Shown one piece after another: positions 43,422-52,471 of a DNA stretch of 64,000 nucleotides. Source of the stretch: an uncultured Lachnospiraceae bacterium (lineage in GTDB: Bacteria; Bacillota; Clostridia; Lachnospirales; Lachnospiraceae). The translations under genes and the position numbers were made by a program. How positions within the stretch are numbered: the stretch's first letter is position 1; each line of letters begins with the position of its first letter. The notes under the pieces are model-generated. The model worked only from the letters and a program-made list of their open reading frames with translations. It was not told where the DNA came from and searched no databases. Location: contig CAJUDS010000004.1 in NCBI GenBank assembly GCA_910585345.1, positions 142,809-206,808 on the forward strand. The letters run 5' to 3'.

Positions 43422-44513
43422 CTACTCTCCACGCTCTTTTGCATCGTCCGCATCACTGGCCGCATCCGTCCGCTCCGGTTCCCTTCCCGGCATATTCAGA
43501 TACACATCCTCTTTCAGATGGAAGCCGCTGCCTATAATGACCTCATCCATATTGTCCTTATAAATGCTGACCGGTTCCAGCGTCATATAAGGCACCTTGT
43601 AACTGCCGTCGTCAATGACATCCTCCGCATCCACTTCCCGGCCTTCCCCCAGCGCAATGGCGCATTCCGCCGCTTTCTGGGCCAGCTTCTCCACCGGCTT
43701 GTACACCGTCATGATCTGCGTACCCTGTACGATTCTCTGACATGCCGCCAAATCCGCGTCCTGTCCCACCACACCCACTTTGCCTGCCAGCCGCCGCTCC
43801 GCCAGCGCCCGCACTACCGCGGTGGCGATATCATCGTTTCCGCACATAATGGCGTCAGCTTTGTCCACCATGTCCGCATGCTCATAAATATAGGCCGCTC
43901 CCAGTTCCGCCTTCCATCCGTCCGCATGCATGGTATCAATAATCTCTATGTGATGGCGCCGCATTACTCTCCGGAATCCCTTTTCCACCAGAGACACATT
44001 GTTATCCGCCAGCGGGCCGCACAACATCAGCACACTCTCAATATCTCCTCCGCCGCTGACAATACCTTCCGCCATCATCTCCCCTACCATTTCATTGTCA
44101 AATGAGATATACAGATCCACATCCGCATTCTTAATCAGCCGGTCATAAGCGATCACCTTAATTCCCGCATTTTTCGCCTTCTGCACCACACTGCTCAGTC
44201 CGTTCGAATCAATGCAGATGATGACGATCACATCCATTTTCTTATCAATAAAATATTCGATCTGCGCAATCTGCTCCTCAATATTGCCGTTGGCATTCTG
44301 TACATTGACTTCGGCTCCCATTTCCTTGGCCGTAGAGACAAATACGTCCCGGTCGCGCTGCCAGCGCTCAATCACAAAGGAATCAAAGCTCATGCCAATC
44401 TGCAGTTTCTTTTCCGTCACATCACTCTCTTCCACCACATGTTCTTCCTGTCCCGCACATCCCGCAAGCAGCAGAAGCGATAAAAGCGCCGCCAGTAACA
44501 TCCTCTTTTTCAT
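43422..44513 (-). CDS. ChvE/XylF-like sugar-binding lipoprotein beside the two-component genes
   Basis: A 363-residue lipoprotein (lipobox LLLLAGC). Its binding domain parallels ChvE (QIGMSFDSFVIERWQRDRDVF, GIKVIAYDRLIKNAD, MCGNDDIATAVV, VGQDADLAACQR). It overlaps the YesN-type regulator by ATGA and ends in a charged tail (ERTDAASDADDAKERGE). Placement with the regulators rather than the transporter suggests sensing or a second affinity class. Confidence 0.87.
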   Translation of the reverse strand: MKKRMLLAALLSLLLLAGCAGQEEHVVEESDVTEKKLQIGMSFDSFVIERWQRDRDVFVSTAKEMGAEVNVQNANGNIEEQIAQIEYFIDKKMDVIVIICIDSNGLSSVVQKAKNAGIKVIAYDRLIKNADVDLYISFDNEMVGEMMAEGIVSGGGDIESVLMLCGPLADNNVSLVEKGFRRVMRRHHIEIIDTMHADGWKAELGAAYIYEHADMVDKADAIMCGNDDIATAVVRALAERRLAGKVGVVGQDADLAACQRIVQGTQIMTVYKPVEKLAQKAAECAIALGEGREVDAEDVIDDGSYKVPYMTLEPVSIYKDNMDEVIIGSGFHLKEDVYLNMPGREPERTDAASDADDAKERGE

Positions 44514-46105
44514 TTACTTTTCTCCTTGTATTCCGTAGGCGTTATCCCCGTGTTTTTCTTAAAGGTACGGCTGAAATAATTGGGGTCGGCGTAACCGATC
44601 TGGCTGCAGATCTCCTTCATCGACAGATCCGTGCCAAGCAGCAGCTCCTTTGCCCTGTTCATCCGGATTTCCGTTACATATTCAATAAAATTTTTTCCTG
44701 TTTCTTCCTTGAATATTTTACTGAAATAATACGGACTGATCTCCACCTCCCTTGATACATCGTCCAGTGAAATATCCTTATGATAATGTCCGTCGATAAA
44801 TTTACGCGCCCGCTCCACTACGCTGACCGACTGTTGCTCCCGCTTTGCCGATACACAGCGGCAGGCGCCGCCCATCTTATCCACGAACCATTTTCTGACC
44901 TCTTCCAGACTTGACAGCCCAAGCAGCGAGGGCAGATAATCCTGGCGGCTTCGGAAATGATACACTCTGCCGCCGTTTTCGTAAGATATATGCTCAGCCC
45001 ACAGTACAAATTCCAGCGCCTTCAGCTTCACATCCATCATATATTCCCCATAATTTTCTTCCATCCAGTCAAAGAAACGGTTTGCCTCTGCTATTACACC
45101 GTTCACATCCCCTTTTTCCGTCAGCTCAAACAGCATCTTCTCATTTCCGACCGGATAATTTTCCTCATACAACACACCTATCGGAGCGTCGTCCACATGC
45201 GCCACTTTATTGGTCGTCTGCACCAGTGCATTCAGCGCTTCATTATAAGACTCCGCCGCTTCATGCATCTGCTTTACGGAACCGATACCCACACGGAAGC
45301 TTACATCCGTCCTGGCTTTAAGCTTCCTTGCCAGTTCCCTTGCTTTCTCGATTACCATAATCCGCTCATTATATTCCAGTTTCGGTTCTTTGCACGGTAT
45401 CAATACGGCAATCTTATTTGCCATCACCGAACCTACGATCCCCGGCAGATAATCGACTGTAATTTCACGAATTTCTCGATAGGCATTCTGCAGCCGGATG
45501 CTGGCGCCCACTGCATTGGTCATATGATTGCCGTCCTGTGTCTCCCCGCATACAAGCGCCGCCATATATGCATGGGTTTCCTCAATACCAAGCAGATTTT
45601 TAAAGTTTTCAATATCTTCCTCAAAATATTCATGGTACAACAGATTCTGAATCAGGCCGTTTTCAATGATGGGGATTACCGTTTCCATTTTTTCACGGAT
45701 CAGCAGATCCTGGCTCCTCTTCTCCCGCTCCCTGTCAATGGCGTCCATGGCTTTCCTTAAAACCTGTACGATTTTTCCACGTTCCACCGGTTTGTTGAGA
45801 TATTCCATCACGCCCAGATTAATCGCCTCTTTGGCATAGTCAAATTTATCATAAGCAGACATGATGATAAACACTGTATGGTGATTGGCCTCGCGGATCT
45901 CTTTCATGGCGTCGATACCGTTGATGCCCGGCATCTGGATATCCATAACGGCAATGTCCGGCCGGAACCGTTCCGCGAGCTCAATGACACTTCGTCCTGT
46001 CTTGGCATACTCCACGACACAGGAATCCGCAAATTCTTTTTCTATAATAAATTTCAGGGAATCGATCACGATCCCCTCATCATCCGCCAGCATAATTTTA
46101 TACAT
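44510..46105 (-). CDS. YesN-type AraC-family response regulator
   Basis: A 531-residue regulator: receiver domain (MLADDEGIVIDSL, phospho-Asp in DIAVMDIQMPGING, Lys in YLNKPVERG), a central linker of ~270 residues, and two AraC helix-turn-helix units at the end (ISLDDVSREVEISPYYFSKIFKEE and MKEICSQIGYADPNYFSRTFKK). It probably activates chvE-mmsA-mmsB. The ATG used is nine bases past AAGGAG and overlaps the kinase stop; another ATG lies two codons upstream. Confidence 0.93.
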   Translation of the reverse strand: MYKIMLADDEGIVIDSLKFIIEKEFADSCVVEYAKTGRSVIELAERFRPDIAVMDIQMPGINGIDAMKEIREANHHTVFIIMSAYDKFDYAKEAINLGVMEYLNKPVERGKIVQVLRKAMDAIDREREKRSQDLLIREKMETVIPIIENGLIQNLLYHEYFEEDIENFKNLLGIEETHAYMAALVCGETQDGNHMTNAVGASIRLQNAYREIREITVDYLPGIVGSVMANKIAVLIPCKEPKLEYNERIMVIEKARELARKLKARTDVSFRVGIGSVKQMHEAAESYNEALNALVQTTNKVAHVDDAPIGVLYEENYPVGNEKMLFELTEKGDVNGVIAEANRFFDWMEENYGEYMMDVKLKALEFVLWAEHISYENGGRVYHFRSRQDYLPSLLGLSSLEEVRKWFVDKMGGACRCVSAKREQQSVSVVERARKFIDGHYHKDISLDDVSREVEISPYYFSKIFKEETGKNFIEYVTEIRMNRAKELLLGTDLSMKEICSQIGYADPNYFSRTFKKNTGITPTEYKEKSK

Positions 46106-47588
46106 CCTCATATTCTCCTTCCCTGACAGGGATATAAATCCGCACTTCCGTCCCTTTGTTTTCCCCTTCGCTGATAATAGAGATCACATCTTCATCATCC
46201 AAAAACAAACGCAGTCTGCCAATCACATTATCCAGCCCGATTCCATTGGAATCTCCTGACAAATCGGAAGCCCGCAGCTGGCTTGATAGGATTTTATCAA
46301 TTTTTTCCCTGGAAATGCCGATGCCGTTGTCTTTGATACTCACACAGACCGTATCGTTCATCCGGTAGACAGACAGCAGGATTTCCCCTTCCCAGTCGAT
46401 ATTACGGATGCCATAGTTCACACTGTTCTCTACAATCGGCTGCAAAATCATGCTGGGCACCTGAATCTGCAGAAGGGATTCGTCCACTTCCTTCCGAAAA
46501 TGGATATCCCCGGAAAACCGCACGTTTAAGATATACACATAGGTGTCCACAAGCGCAATCTCTTCCTTTAATGTCACGGTTGCATTATTTTTCTTTACAT
46601 TGTACCGAAAAAAATCCGCCACATTCTGCACATAACGGTAGGTTCTGTCCGCGCCTTCCATCATCGCAAGCTGCGCGCCCGCATTGAGCGTATTAAACAG
46701 AAAATGCGGATTGATCTGAGCCTGCAGATATCGGATCTGGGCGTCCTTCAGGTGGGTTTCCATCATCAACTCTTTTTCCTTCATCTCCCGCTCCGTCTCC
46801 ATACTGCCTCTGATCCTGTCAATATATTCGCGGATACTGATCACCATCTGGTTAAACGCCTTACTCACCACGCCTACTTCGTCTTCGGAAATGACGGGCA
46901 GAAGCGCTACTTCCAGATTCCCTCTGGCAACCTGGTCCGCCGTACCGGCCAGTCTCTGCAGCGGTCTGGTAATGGTTCTCGTCATCATAATAACCAGCGC
47001 CAGATTGCAGGCGCCCACCAAAATGAGCGTAATGATATTGATCCACTCCAAATACTGCATCGACATGGATAACGCCTGATAGCTGACGGAATTGGCTCGG
47101 AACTGTTCATTGTTCAGACTATACAGATACGTGCTGATGTAACCGTACACCTGCGTTGCCCTGCCATAGTGGAGTTTGACTTTCTCCACATTGCCGCCCC
47201 GCTTGGCGTCAATGGTCTGTCCCGTCAGTTCCAGATATTCCCCTGACATATTTTTGATATTCTTTTCCATCATTTTCAGATCATTGCCGTATACCCGGTC
47301 ATTCAGACCGGCAACCAGCCCCGCATAGTCCTGCTCGTTGCGGTAATAATCTTCCATAGCATCGCTCGTACGGGTATTCAGATAAGCCGTCATGCTGCTT
47401 TGTACGCTGGACAGCTTATCCGCCAGCTCATTCAGGCTCACGTTACTTAGATAGACCTCGTCCAGCCTGTTCATCATATGGTTCACATTGACGTACATAA
47501 ACAGATTAATAAAAAGGATAATCAGCGTTGTCATGATGAATACGAGCATCATCTTGACACGTATGGAAAATTTACGGATTCTGTTCAT
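46098..47588 (-). CDS. YesM/LytS-type sensor histidine kinase
   Basis: A 496-residue kinase: TM1 (~13-32), an extracellular four-helix-type sensor, TM2 (~185-205), HAMP (TRTITRPLQRLAGTADQVA), His_kinase domain with the phospho-His in QINPHFLFNTLNAG, and HATPase (IVENSVNYGIRNI, IKDNGIGISR, GIGLDNVIGRL). Its first 17 bases overlap the preceding binding-protein gene. Confidence 0.94.
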   Translation of the reverse strand: MNRIRKFSIRVKMMLVFIMTTLIILFINLFMYVNVNHMMNRLDEVYLSNVSLNELADKLSSVQSSMTAYLNTRTSDAMEDYYRNEQDYAGLVAGLNDRVYGNDLKMMEKNIKNMSGEYLELTGQTIDAKRGGNVEKVKLHYGRATQVYGYISTYLYSLNNEQFRANSVSYQALSMSMQYLEWINIITLILVGACNLALVIMMTRTITRPLQRLAGTADQVARGNLEVALLPVISEDEVGVVSKAFNQMVISIREYIDRIRGSMETEREMKEKELMMETHLKDAQIRYLQAQINPHFLFNTLNAGAQLAMMEGADRTYRYVQNVADFFRYNVKKNNATVTLKEEIALVDTYVYILNVRFSGDIHFRKEVDESLLQIQVPSMILQPIVENSVNYGIRNIDWEGEILLSVYRMNDTVCVSIKDNGIGISREKIDKILSSQLRASDLSGDSNGIGLDNVIGRLRLFLDDEDVISIISEGENKGTEVRIYIPVREGEYEDV

Positions 47589-48657
47589 ACGCGCCGCCTC
47601 CTAGATATTCCCGCACATTCTGCGTCGTAATCAAATTGGTGCCTACGCCAAAGTACTCGCTGACATAACCGTTGCTTCTGTATTCATTCAGGGCCTGCAC
47701 GCAATACTGGCCCATCTCCTGCGTGTCTATGGAAATTGTGGAGCGCACCACATTCCGCTCGATCGCTTTCAGTATCGTTTCCGAATCGTAAAAACCGATA
47801 ATATCCATCTCTCCCACTAAATTATAGTCTACCACAGCCTGATAGGTGCAGGAGGTGAACAGCTCTTCCAGACAGATGACCACATCCGGCAGTTCCGTTT
47901 CCAGAAACATATGGCGTATAGACTCCTCCGCATCAAAGGCACCCTTATTTTCCACCGCCGCCGTCCGTACCCGGATACCGCCGCCGTCCTGTTCCAAAGT
48001 TTCCTGTATACCGGAAAAAATAATATTCTGCCCGCTGTCCTGGGCATCCGCGCTCATCAGTACCAGCACGTCTTTTACTTCTTTGTCTGTAATGGACAGC
48101 ACCTGTCTGCCATACTCTCTTCCCAGATTATAATTGCTGACCCCTACAAAACTCTTGCGGATGCCCTGGCTGTTATCTTTGAGTACCGTCACTACGGGGA
48201 TGCCTTTTTCATCCGCAGTTTCCAGATATTCCGCAGTTATCCCCGACTCATCCCCTTCCAGGATAATGCCGTCTACATTGGAGGCGATCGCAATGCCAAG
48301 CAAATCCTCCCGCGAATAATCCGTACTCAGATTATCGCCAAGCATTTCCACATAAACTCCCTTTTTTCTCCCTTCTTCCCTCGCGCTTTCATAAACAGAT
48401 CTCCAAAAAGCGGAGCTGCGGTCTGAAGATATCATCACATAATAGGCGTCATATGCTTCCGCATCCGTATTCTCAAGCAGTCTCTCACTCCGCTGCATAC
48501 TCTCTCTGAAAAAAAGCATACTGCCCGCCGCAATGCACAATATAAAAGCAACAGAACAAATGCATCCGATTACAAGCGTCCTGTCGCTTTCCGTATATTT
48601 CTGTTGTATCTTATCTTTGTTCTTTCCCATTGCTTTTCTTTTATCCCATCCGGCCAT
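47572..48657 (-). CDS. Membrane-anchored LacI-type sugar-binding protein, probable sensor
   Basis: A 361-residue protein with one N-terminal transmembrane helix (VIGCICSVAFILCIAAGSMLFF) and a LacI/RbsB-type binding fold outside (YYVMISSDRSSAFWRSVYE, ASNVDGIILEGDE, GIPVVTVLKD, VGVSNYNLGREYG, IIGFYDSE). Tight overlap with the YesM-type kinase suggests it presents ligand to that kinase, as XylFII does for LytS. The ligand is unknown. Confidence 0.87.
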   Translation of the reverse strand: MAGWDKRKAMGKNKDKIQQKYTESDRTLVIGCICSVAFILCIAAGSMLFFRESMQRSERLLENTDAEAYDAYYVMISSDRSSAFWRSVYESAREEGRKKGVYVEMLGDNLSTDYSREDLLGIAIASNVDGIILEGDESGITAEYLETADEKGIPVVTVLKDNSQGIRKSFVGVSNYNLGREYGRQVLSITDKEVKDVLVLMSADAQDSGQNIIFSGIQETLEQDGGGIRVRTAAVENKGAFDAEESIRHMFLETELPDVVICLEELFTSCTYQAVVDYNLVGEMDIIGFYDSETILKAIERNVVRSTISIDTQEMGQYCVQALNEYRSNGYVSEYFGVGTNLITTQNVREYLGGGAYEQNP

Positions 48658-48671
48658 GTATGCTCATTTCC

Positions 48672-49283
48672 TTATTTTTTCTTTTCATCCCGTTCTCCCT
48701 GAAAACTGTCGATCACCTTCTCGATTAACAGCTTCTTGACATACACGTCAAAGCTCAGATAGCAGATAAATGCAAACTTCTGCAGAAAATCACGCTTTTC
48801 TTCCGGTACATCCCGAAACGAATGTTCCGCATCCTGAAATCTCTCCAGTACATCTTTTTTCAAACGCTCTACCTGTTCTTCCTGCAGACTGAACACTTCC
48901 CGATAGACAGCTTCCAGATTCAGCGCCTCGGAAGTGCCAAAATACTGCTCCGTTATCGGACCAAGCAGCGTCTGGATATCTGTAATGGACAGTATATTTT
49001 TATAATAATAAATAAAAATCAAAAGCAGTACATGCTCCTTGGAATATTTCTTCTTCACCGGAGGCGGAAGCAGATTATTCTTGGCGTAATTATTAATCAT
49101 CGTTTTCGTCAGAATCTTGTCGTTCTCCGGATCGCGCGTCGTTTGTTTCAGTTTTCTGTCCATAAACGTCGTCACCTGATCCATATACAGATCAATATTC
49201 GGAATGTCCTCCGCCCTGATATATTCAATCCTGTCAAAGCTCTCCATAATACTATTCAGCAAATCTTCCGTATTGATTGTCAT
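48672..49283 (-). CDS. DUF1836 protein, first gene of locus 2
   Basis: A 203-residue protein with the DUF1836 pattern (LTKTMINNYAKNNLLPPPVKKKYSKEHVLLLIFIYYYKNILSI), a winged-helix/MerR-like N-terminal region probably able to bind DNA, followed by helices. Function of the family is not established. It is 14 bases upstream of the anchored binding protein, so it likely shares its mRNA. Start follows AAGAGGTGTAAATT; promoter at 49305-49333. Confidence 0.85.
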   Translation of the reverse strand: MTINTEDLLNSIMESFDRIEYIRAEDIPNIDLYMDQVTTFMDRKLKQTTRDPENDKILTKTMINNYAKNNLLPPPVKKKYSKEHVLLLIFIYYYKNILSITDIQTLLGPITEQYFGTSEALNLEAVYREVFSLQEEQVERLKKDVLERFQDAEHSFRDVPEEKRDFLQKFAFICYLSFDVYVKKLLIEKVIDSFQGERDEKKK

Positions 49284-49304
49284 AATTTACACCTCTTTAA
49301 TCAT

Positions 49305-49333
49305 AGTATATAGTTTTTAAGACCGCATGACAA
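49305..49333 (-). promoter_or_regulatory. Promoter for the DUF1836-sensor operon
   Basis: Minus strand TTGTCA (49328-49333), 17-base spacer, TATACT (49305-49310). Confidence 0.65.
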
Positions 49334-49440
49334 GTCTATCTTACTTCACAGAAATCAATTTTCCGCGATCTCACTATGCGTACTCTCCTTTTTATCAAAT
49401 CTGATTTCCATGGTAAAACGCACAGACGTAAGACGAATCA

Positions 49441-49480
49441 GGAAGGAACATTTTGTGAATATTCAAAATGTTCCTTCCTG
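49441..49480. repeat. Perfect 16-bp inverted repeat
   Basis: AGGAAGGAACATTTTG (49441-49456) and its exact complement (49465-49480) around an 8-base loop. The right flank TGCGTTTGTCCTG matches the end sequence of the mobile element at 58804-59184, and the left flank has a decayed match. No T run follows. Confidence 0.75.
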
Positions 49481-49511
49481 CGTTTGTCCTGCGCAGAAGA
49501 CGCTCTGTCCC

Positions 49512-49540
49512 TTTACTTCAAAATTTTAGTGTGGTAAAAT
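49512..49540 (+). promoter_or_regulatory. Promoter for the YerC-like gene
   Basis: TTTACT, 17-base spacer, TAAAAT, about 75 bases before the start. Confidence 0.6.
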
Positions 49541-49614
49541 ATGAAATAAGACAATGAACGTACCCGCAGCCAAAAGGCACAGAGCCGGCTGCCGTGTAGC
49601 AAAAGGAGGCTTTT

Positions 49615-49923
49615 ATGAACAAGAAAATCAAAACCGAGGCGGCGGATCATCTCTTTGACGCCATCTTATGTTTACATACAAAGGAAGAATGCTACCGTTT
49701 TTTTGAGGATTTATGCACTGTCAACGAACTGCTGTCGCTTTCCCAGCGGTTTGAAGTAGCCGACATGCTCCGCCGTCGCAAAACATATCTGGAAATTGCG
49801 GAAAAAACAGGAGCGTCTACCGCCACCATCAGCCGCGTCAACCGTTCCCTGAATTACGGTAACGATGGGTACGAGATGATATTTAACCGTCTTTCCGAAT
49901 CAGGAAAAATGCCTGAACAGTAA
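49615..49923 (+). CDS. YerC/YecD-family TrpR-like repressor
   Basis: A 102-residue DNA-binding protein of the YerC/YecD branch of the TrpR superfamily: ECYRFFEDLCTVNELLSLSQRFEVADMLRRRKTYLEIAEKTGASTATISRVNRSLNYG. The helix-turn-helix is in the second half. Targets are unknown; despite the fold, tryptophan control should not be assumed. Start follows AAAGGAGGCTTTT. Confidence 0.93.
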   Translation: MNKKIKTEAADHLFDAILCLHTKEECYRFFEDLCTVNELLSLSQRFEVADMLRRRKTYLEIAEKTGASTATISRVNRSLNYGNDGYEMIFNRLSESGKMPEQ

Positions 49924-49941
49924 AGTTCAGGCAAAATTTTT
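49911..49941 (+). terminator. Terminator overlapping the end of the YerC-like gene
   Basis: Stem GCCTGAAC/GTTCAGGC (49911-49932) spans the stop codon, followed by AAAATTTTT. Confidence 0.65.
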
Positions 49942-50103
49942 GTATAGTTTATCTTTCGATCAGCTTCCCTAATGCCTTTGGCAATTGCGAAATTGTAGTC
50001 CAGACAGGCATCAGACCATGCTTTTCCCACAGTCCCGTCTTATTGTTGAGCAGTTTTCCAAATTAATGATGGGCTTCCTCCTCTTGAAACCAATAAACTG
50101 GAT

Positions 50104-50379
50104 TCACTTAGGCGCTTTGAACAAAGAAACGCTGTTAATTATGATGGAAGCAATCGTGCATATCCATAAACATTTGGATGCACCTGGAACTACATCCATC
50201 AACGCACCCCAATCCTCTTTGATTACCCATTGGGCATCCACACTGTAAAAAGCACATAACGTCAAAGCCGTAAAGGACAAGCTAATAAACCTGAAACATT
50301 TGGTATCTTTTCCCTGCACTGTCAAAGCGACATTTAATAATGCTGTTATAATGGCAATCACACCAAAAAAGAACCACAT
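50104..50379 (-). CDS. Small membrane protein of unknown function
   Basis: A 91-residue protein with three predicted transmembrane helices (~2-20, ~28-46, ~68-86) and a central loop QWVIKEDWGALMDVVPGAS. A strong ribosome site, GAGGAGGGCTGAAT, supports it as a real gene. I do not know its role; it stands alone. Confidence 0.75.
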   Translation of the reverse strand: MWFFFGVIAIITALLNVALTVQGKDTKCFRFISLSFTALTLCAFYSVDAQWVIKEDWGALMDVVPGASKCLWICTIASIIINSVSLFKAPK

Positions 50380-50551
50380 ATTCAGCCCTCCTCAAATTCA
50401 TTTTGCCGAGTTGATACAAACAAAGTATGCCATCAATGTGAGTATCATCAACCCGCATTGACAGGCGTTGATAGTAGTAGCCAACAGCGGGCAGATAAGT
50501 CGGCTGCTCTATAGATAAGAATAGTAGTATATTTAACCTGATTACAAAATC

Positions 50552-50594
50552 CAGGCGCCGAAAGCATTGCTCCGCAAAGCCTCCGGCGCCTGGG
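50552..50594 (-). terminator. Terminator after the bactofilin gene
   Basis: Ten-bp GC-rich stem CCAGGCGCCG/CGGCGCCTGG, then ATTTTG on the minus strand. Confidence 0.7.
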
Positions 50595-50626
50595 TCTTTT
50601 CCAATGCAGCGCAGTATGTACGCTCC

Positions 50627-51058
50627 CTACAGTCTCTTTTCGCTTTTATCGCTCCTGTCGCTCTTCTCGCTCTTATCAGGCAGCTCCGCGATCTGCGGCG
50701 CCGCATCCTCTCCCATAAAGCACTGTCCGCGGAACACACCGTTCTCGTCGACGATCAGTTTCTTGGAACGGATGTTGCCGTTGACCTTTCCTGTGGCGGA
50801 AATGACGATCTTTTCTTTTGCAGTCAGATCGCCTTCCACCTGTCCGCCCACCATAATGGTAGACGCTTTGACATTTCCTACGATTTTCCCGGTCACTCCC
50901 AGTACCAGTACCTCGCCGATTTCCACATCTCCTCTGATCAGCCCGTCCACCCTTGTGGTTTCCTTCGCGTTCAGCGTACCTTCCAATACGGCATCCTGGC
51001 CGATGATGCTTTTGATCTTTACATTTGCAAGTTCATTGTTTTCTTTCCTTGATAACAT
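50627..51058 (-). CDS. Bactofilin
   Basis: A 143-residue polymer-forming cytoskeletal protein: the DUF583 beta-helix core with short repeats (SIIGQDAVLEGTLNAKETTRVDGLIRG, LGVTGKIVGNVKASTIMVGG, ISATGKVNGNIRSKKLIV) and a charged Ser/Asp/Lys tail. Bactofilins form scaffolds that often position wall enzymes. It lies 10 bases after an M23-like gene, a recurrent pairing. Confidence 0.94.
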   Translation of the reverse strand: MLSRKENNELANVKIKSIIGQDAVLEGTLNAKETTRVDGLIRGDVEIGEVLVLGVTGKIVGNVKASTIMVGGQVEGDLTAKEKIVISATGKVNGNIRSKKLIVDENGVFRGQCFMGEDAAPQIAELPDKSEKSDRSDKSEKRL

Positions 51059-51067
51059 ATTCCCCTC

Positions 51068-51847
51068 CTAACCGTATACTTCCAACAGATCCAACGGATC
51101 TATCAGCGTACCATCCTGTGTAATCTGATATCCCAGTCTTTCATCCTGGAACTGCATCTCATACAATGTACCTCCTGTCTCCACTTCCTCCCCTTCCGAT
51201 ACTGTCGGTTCCGATGCAGCTCTGTAAACGGACGTATAGCCGTTTCCATGATCCACTGTTATCCGGTGCCCATAAGCGGCATCATCCTCTACGGAAGCGA
51301 CCGTCCCTGTCGCCGTAGCAATTACTTTAGTGCCTGCAGATGCAGAAAAGACTACAATTGGTTCCGTCTCCGGCATCGCCGCCTCTGCGCCGTCTGCCGC
51401 TTCTTCCGCACCCTGAAGCATATCCGTCTCGGAGCTTGCCAGTATCACCGCCGGTCCTGCAAGCGGAAATCCTTTTGGAATCTTCTTTTCTTCCTCTTCC
51501 TGCTCCTGCTTTTTCTGCGTCTCCGCATTCTGTGCTACTGTATCACTCAAAATGGTGACTTTATCGGACAGTTCTGAATTATCCGTTGTAAGCCGCTGGT
51601 TTTCTTCTGTTAACTGCTCTATCTGCTTCTGCAGCTCTGCTTCCCGTGTCTGTATGCCTCTCAGAGCCGTCCCATGATACAAGGCGACCCCTACCGACAC
51701 TGCCACTACAACTGCAACCAGACAAAGAATTACCGTTACCAGTCCCTGCTTCAGATAAAAAGAATGTCCGCCTTCCAGCGAATCAGAGACTATCATAACT
51801 GTATAATTGATTCTTTTCTTATGCTTTCCGGATTTCACATTTTTCAC
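51068..51847 (-). CDS. M23/LytM-like membrane protein with lost catalytic residues
   Basis: A 259-residue protein: one transmembrane helix (~34-57), a coiled coil (~65-115), and a LytM fold (SASAGTKVIATATGTVASVEDDAAYGHRITVDHGNGYTSVYRAAS). Active M23 enzymes have an HxxxD and an HxH (usually YAHLS) zinc site. Here HxH is replaced by YRAAS and the first site is missing, so it should not cut peptidoglycan. It may bind wall material or regulate a partner together with bactofilin. Start follows CGGAGGTGAAAA. Confidence 0.88.
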   Translation of the reverse strand: MKNVKSGKHKKRINYTVMIVSDSLEGGHSFYLKQGLVTVILCLVAVVVAVSVGVALYHGTALRGIQTREAELQKQIEQLTEENQRLTTDNSELSDKVTILSDTVAQNAETQKKQEQEEEEKKIPKGFPLAGPAVILASSETDMLQGAEEAADGAEAAMPETEPIVVFSASAGTKVIATATGTVASVEDDAAYGHRITVDHGNGYTSVYRAASEPTVSEGEEVETGGTLYEMQFQDERLGYQITQDGTLIDPLDLLEVYG

Positions 51848-52007
51848 CTCCGTATGGTGATTCTAACACATTTTCTTTCATTTGTAAAATTTATCTTAAC
51901 ATCTCTGTAATAATTTTTGCAACCGGCAGATCATGCACAGCTCATAGGACATCATAAACAGGTATGCGCAGCTGTTTCTATTTTCCAAAAAGATTTTTGT
52001 TCTTTCC

Positions 52008-52036
52008 TTTACTTTTTATTGTACATGTGCTATTCT
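52008..52036 (+). promoter_or_regulatory. Promoter for the cold-shock gene
   Basis: TTTACT, 17-base spacer, TATTCT. The leader of ~50 bases is very U-rich with a small GTTG/CAAC hairpin. Confidence 0.6.
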
Positions 52037-52091
52037 AAGAGTGTTGTAAGCAACAATTTTATTTTATTTATTTTATTTTGGAGGTATCTGA

Positions 52092-52292
52092 ATGAACAAA
52101 GGTACAGTTAAGTGGTTCAACAACCAAAAAGGTTACGGATTCATTTCTGACGAACAGGGCAACGATGTATTCGTACATTACTCAGGCTTAAATATGGAAG
52201 GCTTCAAGTCTCTGGAAGAAGGCGCTTCTGTTGAGTTTGAGGTGGTAAACGGAGAAAAAGGACCCCAGGCAGTCAATGTAACCAAGTTATAA
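52092..52292 (+). CDS. Cold-shock protein, CspA family
   Basis: A 66-residue single OB-fold RNA chaperone with RNP1 (KGYGFI) and RNP2 (DVFVHYS), the standard family length and start MNKGTVKWFNNQ. Strong ribosome site TTTGGAGGTATCTGA. Single-gene transcript ended by the terminator at 52408-52438. Confidence 0.97.
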   Translation: MNKGTVKWFNNQKGYGFISDEQGNDVFVHYSGLNMEGFKSLEEGASVEFEVVNGEKGPQAVNVTKL

Positions 52293-52407
52293 GCCAGCCT
52301 TATAACGCTCTATAATCAGTTTTTCGATGTGCCTTTTCTTATATAAATTGACTAGTTGATTCATTTTATTTTAGAAATACGCAATATTGTTTTAACGGAT
52401 TATGAGA

Positions 52408-52438
52408 AGAACCAGTCTCAAGGACTGGTTCTTTTTTT
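52408..52438 (+). terminator. Terminator after the cold-shock gene
   Basis: Ten-bp stem AGAACCAGTC/GACTGGTTCT then TTTTTT. Confidence 0.9.
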
Positions 52439-52471
52439 CCAGTAATACCAGGAAATAGAAAGGAGCTTATT

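Larger units (their letters stand above)
49284..49614. other. 331-base divergent intergenic region
   Basis: Contains promoters for both flanking genes and the 16-bp inverted repeat between them. No gene was seen. Confidence 0.6.
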
